Part shown: positions 61,153 to 64,000 of the stretch, piece after piece
Position numbering within the stretch: position 1 is the first letter of the stretch
Layout: every line of letters begins with the position of its first letter
Assembly (NCBI RefSeq): GCF_030818415.1
Contig: NZ_JAUTAE010000001.1
Coordinates: forward strand, 684,501-748,500
Direction of reading: 5' to 3'
DNA length: 64,000 bases
Source of the DNA: Sphingomonas sp. SORGH_AS_0950
GTDB lineage: Bacteria; Pseudomonadota; Alphaproteobacteria; Sphingomonadales; Sphingomonadaceae
Translations under genes and position numbers: made by a program
Notes under the pieces: model-generated
Database searches by the model: none
Told to the model about the DNA's origin: nothing
What the model saw: the letters and a program-made list of their open reading frames with translations, nothing else

Positions 61153-62517
61153 TTACTCCCCAGCCTTTTTCGCGGCCTTCCTGGCCGTCATCATCTCTCT
61201 GAAACGCTTGGCCCAACCCGCCTTGGTCTGCCGCTCCGCCCGGACCAGCGCCAGCGCGTCAGCCTCGACATCGCTCGTCACGACCGAGCCCGCGCCGACG
61301 ATCGCGCCCGCACCCACCTGGACCGGGGCGACCAGCGCCGAGTTGGAACCGATGAACGCGCCCTCGCCGATCACGGTGCGATATTTGAGGAAGCCGTCAT
61401 AATTGCAGGTGATCGTACCCGCGCCGATATTGGCGTTCGCGCCGACCTCGGCATCGCCCAGATAGGTCAGGTGGTTCGCCTTGGCACCGGGGCCGAGCAC
61501 CGCCTTCTTCATCTCGACGAAATTGCCGACCCGTGCGCCCTCGCGCACATCGGCACCGGGGCGGAGGCGTGCATAGGGGCCGATATCGGCGCCGCTCGCC
61601 ACGGTCGCGCCCTCCAGATGGCTGAAGGCATGGATGGTCACGCCGTCCGCCACATGGACGCCGGGGCCGAAGACGACATGGGGTTCGATCACCACGTCAC
61701 GGCCGATCCGGGTGTCATGGGCGAACCACACCGTCTCCGGCGCGATCAGCGTGGCGCCGTCGGCCATCGCACGGGCGCGGCGACGGACCTGCCAGTCGCC
61801 CTCCACCACCGCCAGCTCGGCGCGGCTGTTGACGCCCGCCACTTCCCCGGCGCTCGTCTCGATCACCGCCGAAGGACGTCCGTCGCCGGCCGCCAGCATG
61901 ACGATATCGGGCAGATAATATTCGCCCGCCGCATTGTCGTTGCCGACCCGGTCGAGCAGGCCGAACAGATCCTCCGAACGGACCGCCATGAGGCCCGAAT
62001 TGCAAAGGGTTACGGCACGCTCTTCGGCACTGGCATCCTTGAACTCGACCATGCGGTCGATGCGTCCGTCGGCATCGGCGATCACCCGGCCATAGGCGGC
62101 GGGGTCGGCGGGTCGGAAGCCGAGCACCACCGCCGCAGGACTGTCCGCCTCGGCCAGCCGATCGATCATCCGGCGCATCGTCGCGGTCTCGACCAGCGGC
62201 ACGTCGCCATACAGGATCAGCACATCGCCCATAAAGCCCGACAGCGCGTCGCGCGCCTGCGCCACCGCATGCGCCGTACCGAGCTGCTCGGCCTGAAGCG
62301 CGGTACGCACGCCCAGCGGCGTCACGGCCGCCTCGACCTGCTCGCGCCCGGCGCCCGTCACCACGACCATGCGTTCGGGCGAGAGCGCCCCGACGCTGTC
62401 GATCAGGTGGAGCAGCATCGGCCGCCCGGCGATCGGGTGAAGGACCTTGTGCAGGTCGGACTTCATGCGGGTGCCCTTGCCCGCGGCAAGGATGATGGCG
62501 GCGACTGGTCTCGTCAT
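61153..62517 (-). CDS. glmU: Bifunctional GlcN-1-P acetyltransferase / GlcNAc-1-P uridylyltransferase
   Basis: About 454 residues. The N-terminal pyrophosphorylase has AAIILAAGKGTRMKSDLHKVLHPIAGRPM, LGTAHAVAQAR and LYGDVPLV. The C-terminal left-handed helix carries acetyltransferase residues (GPYARLRPGADVREGARVGNFVEMKKA, NHLTYLGDAEVGANANIGAGTITCNYDG). It makes UDP-GlcNAc from the GlmS product after GlmM. The start at 62517 gives MTRPVAAIILAAG, like other family members; an ATG 18 bases upstream (62535) is an alternative. AGG is about ten bases before 62517. It diverges from gph, and the next gene glmS follows after seven bases. Confidence 0.95.
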   Translation of the reverse strand: MTRPVAAIILAAGKGTRMKSDLHKVLHPIAGRPMLLHLIDSVGALSPERMVVVTGAGREQVEAAVTPLGVRTALQAEQLGTAHAVAQARDALSGFMGDVLILYGDVPLVETATMRRMIDRLAEADSPAAVVLGFRPADPAAYGRVIADADGRIDRMVEFKDASAEERAVTLCNSGLMAVRSEDLFGLLDRVGNDNAAGEYYLPDIVMLAAGDGRPSAVIETSAGEVAGVNSRAELAVVEGDWQVRRRARAMADGATLIAPETVWFAHDTRIGRDVVIEPHVVFGPGVHVADGVTIHAFSHLEGATVASGADIGPYARLRPGADVREGARVGNFVEMKKAVLGPGAKANHLTYLGDAEVGANANIGAGTITCNYDGFLKYRTVIGEGAFIGSNSALVAPVQVGAGAIVGAGSVVTSDVEADALALVRAERQTKAGWAKRFREMMTARKAAKKAGE

Positions 62518-62580
62518 GATGGTTGCGCCTGCCATGGATTTCTTGCCAAAGCCATACCGAGACTTGGCGCAGGATGGCTC

Positions 62581-63273
62581 ATGGACGCGAATTCACCCGA
62601 CCGTTTTCCTTTTTCCATCGTGGGCTTCGATCTGGACGGCACCTTGCTCGACACCAGCGGCGACCTGGCGGCGGCGGTCAATCATGCGCTGGCCTCGATC
62701 GGGCGTCCGGCCCTCGATGTCGAGGCGGTGAAGCCGATGATCGGCGGGGGTGCGCGGCGGATGCTGGAACATGGGCTGGCGGCGACCGGGGGATGCGATA
62801 ACGAGACGCTGGATGTTCTGCACCAGCGGCTGCTGGACCATTATGAGGCGCATCTGGCGGATCATACATGCCCCTTTCCGGGCACGCTGGCGGCGCTCGA
62901 CGAGCTGGCACTGCGCGGCGTCCGGCTGGGCGTCATGACCAACAAGCTGGAACGCTTCGCACGGGCGATCCTGGACGGGCTGGGGCTGACCGACCGGTTC
63001 GATGCGATCATCGGTGGCGACACGATGGGCGTCGCCAAGCCCTCGCCGGTGCCGATCCAGGCGCTCGTCGCCCGGTGCGGCGGCGGGGCGGCGGCCTTTG
63101 TCGGCGATTCGATCTTCGACGTGCAGGCCGCCAAGGCCGCCGGCCTGCCGGTGATCGCCTGTTCCTTCGGCTTCCTGAGCCAGCCGGTCGAGACGCTGGG
63201 CGCCGATGCGATCATCGACGGCTATGACGACCTCATCCCGACGCTGGAGCGGCTCGCGCCTTCCGCCCCTTGA
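62581..63273 (+). CDS. gph: Phosphoglycolate phosphatase (HAD superfamily)
   Basis: A 230-residue HAD phosphatase. Motif I is FDLDGTLLDTSGD, motif II VMTNK, motif III the Lys in MGVAKPSPVP and motif IV VGDSIFDVQAAKAAG. The cap domain (residues about 25-90) is of the Gph/CbbZ type, with GGGARRMLEHG. It clears 2-phosphoglycolate, produced by repair of oxidised DNA ends. CAGGA about seven bases before the ATG. It diverges from glmU. Its last 41 bases overlap, in antisense, the end of the next gene. Confidence 0.9.
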   Translation: MDANSPDRFPFSIVGFDLDGTLLDTSGDLAAAVNHALASIGRPALDVEAVKPMIGGGARRMLEHGLAATGGCDNETLDVLHQRLLDHYEAHLADHTCPFPGTLAALDELALRGVRLGVMTNKLERFARAILDGLGLTDRFDAIIGGDTMGVAKPSPVPIQALVARCGGGAAAFVGDSIFDVQAAKAAGLPVIACSFGFLSQPVETLGADAIIDGYDDLIPTLERLAPSAP

Positions 63274-64000
63274 TCCACAGGTGCCGCAGGAGGAGCGGCA
63301 GGGGCATCCGGATCAGGTGCGAACGCAGATAGAAGGCCAGGCGGGTCAGGGGATGCCGCCCGCCTCCCCAGCCGTCACGCGCCAGGATGCGGCGGCGATA
63401 GAGACGGTCGGCCAGCGTCAGCGCCTGCCATTGCGGCGGCACGGGCGTGCCGAACAGCACATGGCTCAACCGCATCGCGCGGGCGACGGCTCGGTCCAGC
63501 CCATGATGGCGGGCCCGCTCGGCCAGCCCCTCGCAGCCCCCTTCGCCGACCAGCGCGTGGATATCCCAGAGATTGCGCAGCCCGCCCGTCAGGTCGCCAT
63601 CGGCGAACAGATGCGCGGCGCCATGGACGATCATGTCGAGGTGCGACAACACGGCCAGCCCATGGGCCAGCGGCACCGCCCCCGCGATCAGCCCGGCCGC
63701 GTCGGGATTGGGTCGCGCGGTCGGGGGCAGGATGGTGTGATGCACGTCGAGCATCCGGTCGCGGTCGCGATGGATCAGCGGCGGCAGTTCGTGCATCCAT
63801 CGCCGATAGTAAAGATCGTCATAGGGGTCGGGCTTGACCCACTCCCATCCCGCCTCGATCAGCCAGGCCTCGGCCCGGTCCAGATCGGTCTGGGGCAGCA
63901 ATATGTCGCAATCGCCGATCGATCGCCCACACCCCGCCGCCAGCCCCGCCGCCACGAAGGCCGTTCCCTTCAGCAGGATGACCGGACGACCCAGCGGGGC
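63233..64000 (-). CDS. Nucleotidyltransferase-fold family protein (NTP_transf_5 type), 5' part missing
   Basis: The frame stays open to the window's right edge, so the N-terminus is missing; 255 residues are present. VILLKGTAFVAAGLAAGCGRSIGDCDILLPQTDLDRAEAW matches the putative nucleotidyltransferase family (NTP_transf_5), with GRSIGDCDIL corresponding to the G-S/D-D catalytic region, though it is more degenerate than in true polymerase-beta enzymes. HELPPLIHRDRDRMLDVHHTI follows, then a helical C-terminus. The family is often encoded with polysaccharide or lasso-peptide clusters; here no such context is visible. It converges with gph and overlaps its end by 41 bases. Confidence 0.78.
   Translation of the reverse strand, partial: APLGRPVILLKGTAFVAAGLAAGCGRSIGDCDILLPQTDLDRAEAWLIEAGWEWVKPDPYDDLYYRRWMHELPPLIHRDRDRMLDVHHTILPPTARPNPDAAGLIAGAVPLAHGLAVLSHLDMIVHGAAHLFADGDLTGGLRNLWDIHALVGEGGCEGLAERARHHGLDRAVARAMRLSHVLFGTPVPPQWQALTLADRLYRRRILARDGWGGGRHPLTRLAFYLRSHLIRMPLPLLLRHLWIKGRKARAAPASG

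Overview
The window looks like chromosomal DNA of a sphingomonad-type alphaproteobacterium (Sphingomonas or a close relative). The signs are a GC-rich sequence with strong third-position GC, a cyoABCD-SURF1-RegB/RegA block, an UrcA-family protein, DUF885 and S9 peptidases, GTG/TTG starts at translationally coupled junctions, and regulatory motifs typical of alphaproteobacteria: LexA boxes of the GTTC-N7-GTTC type and sigma-EcfG promoters of the GGAAC-N16/17-CGTT type. These are inferences from protein and motif character; there is no rRNA here. I saw no tRNA, rRNA, CRISPR array, insertion sequence or prophage. Coding density is very high: no gap between genes exceeds about 265 bases (43934-44198).

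Layout. 1-6.0 kb: the N-terminus of an MHS-type transporter, a Pit phosphate transporter, an UrcA protein, the UvrD/PcrA helicase with a perfect LexA box touching its start, and two small proteins. 6.0-14.6 kb: an S9 prolyl oligopeptidase, a haloperoxidase-like hydrolase behind a perfect sigma-EcfG promoter, ftsB and enolase, a YqjD-YqjE-YqjK-like membrane stress cluster with an EcfG-like promoter, and a DUF885 protein. 14.6-23 kb: the bo3 quinol oxidase operon cyoABCD with SURF1 and the redox two-component pair RegB/RegA, all overlapping head to tail; a divergent MFS transporter shares a control region holding a perfect 19-bp palindrome. 23-26 kb: small proteins and a hybrid histidine kinase.

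26-39.6 kb is an alpha-glucan/trehalose region: a GH15 glucosidase, a Gfo/Idh oxidoreductase, a DUF2934 protein, then an overlapping run glgX-treZ-malQ-treY-pncB-mpg. GlgX debranches glycogen, TreY makes maltooligosyl-trehalose, TreZ releases trehalose and MalQ recycles short maltodextrins. In this sequence treZ carries a one-base frameshift at about 31991-31995. 39.6-46.2 kb: a retropepsin-like protease, a large hybrid kinase with a ParD-like N-terminus, an unlisted 34-residue membrane protein and an OmpR/EnvZ-type pair. 46.2-51 kb: a gamma-carbonic-anhydrase-like protein, malate synthase G with a divergent LysR regulator, and a DUF808 membrane protein.

51-64 kb: a periplasmic beta-propeller diguanylate cyclase, DNA polymerase IV, a sensor kinase coupled to a REC-GGDEF-EAL protein, the amino-sugar genes glmU-glmS, a phosphoglycolate phosphatase and a partial nucleotidyltransferase-like protein. 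The most notable unexplained structure is a nearly perfect 25-bp RNA hairpin that encloses the start codon and ribosome binding region of the REC-GGDEF-EAL gene just after glmS. Its mismatches become G-U wobbles only on the strand that is transcribed. It suggests translational control of cyclic-di-GMP turnover.
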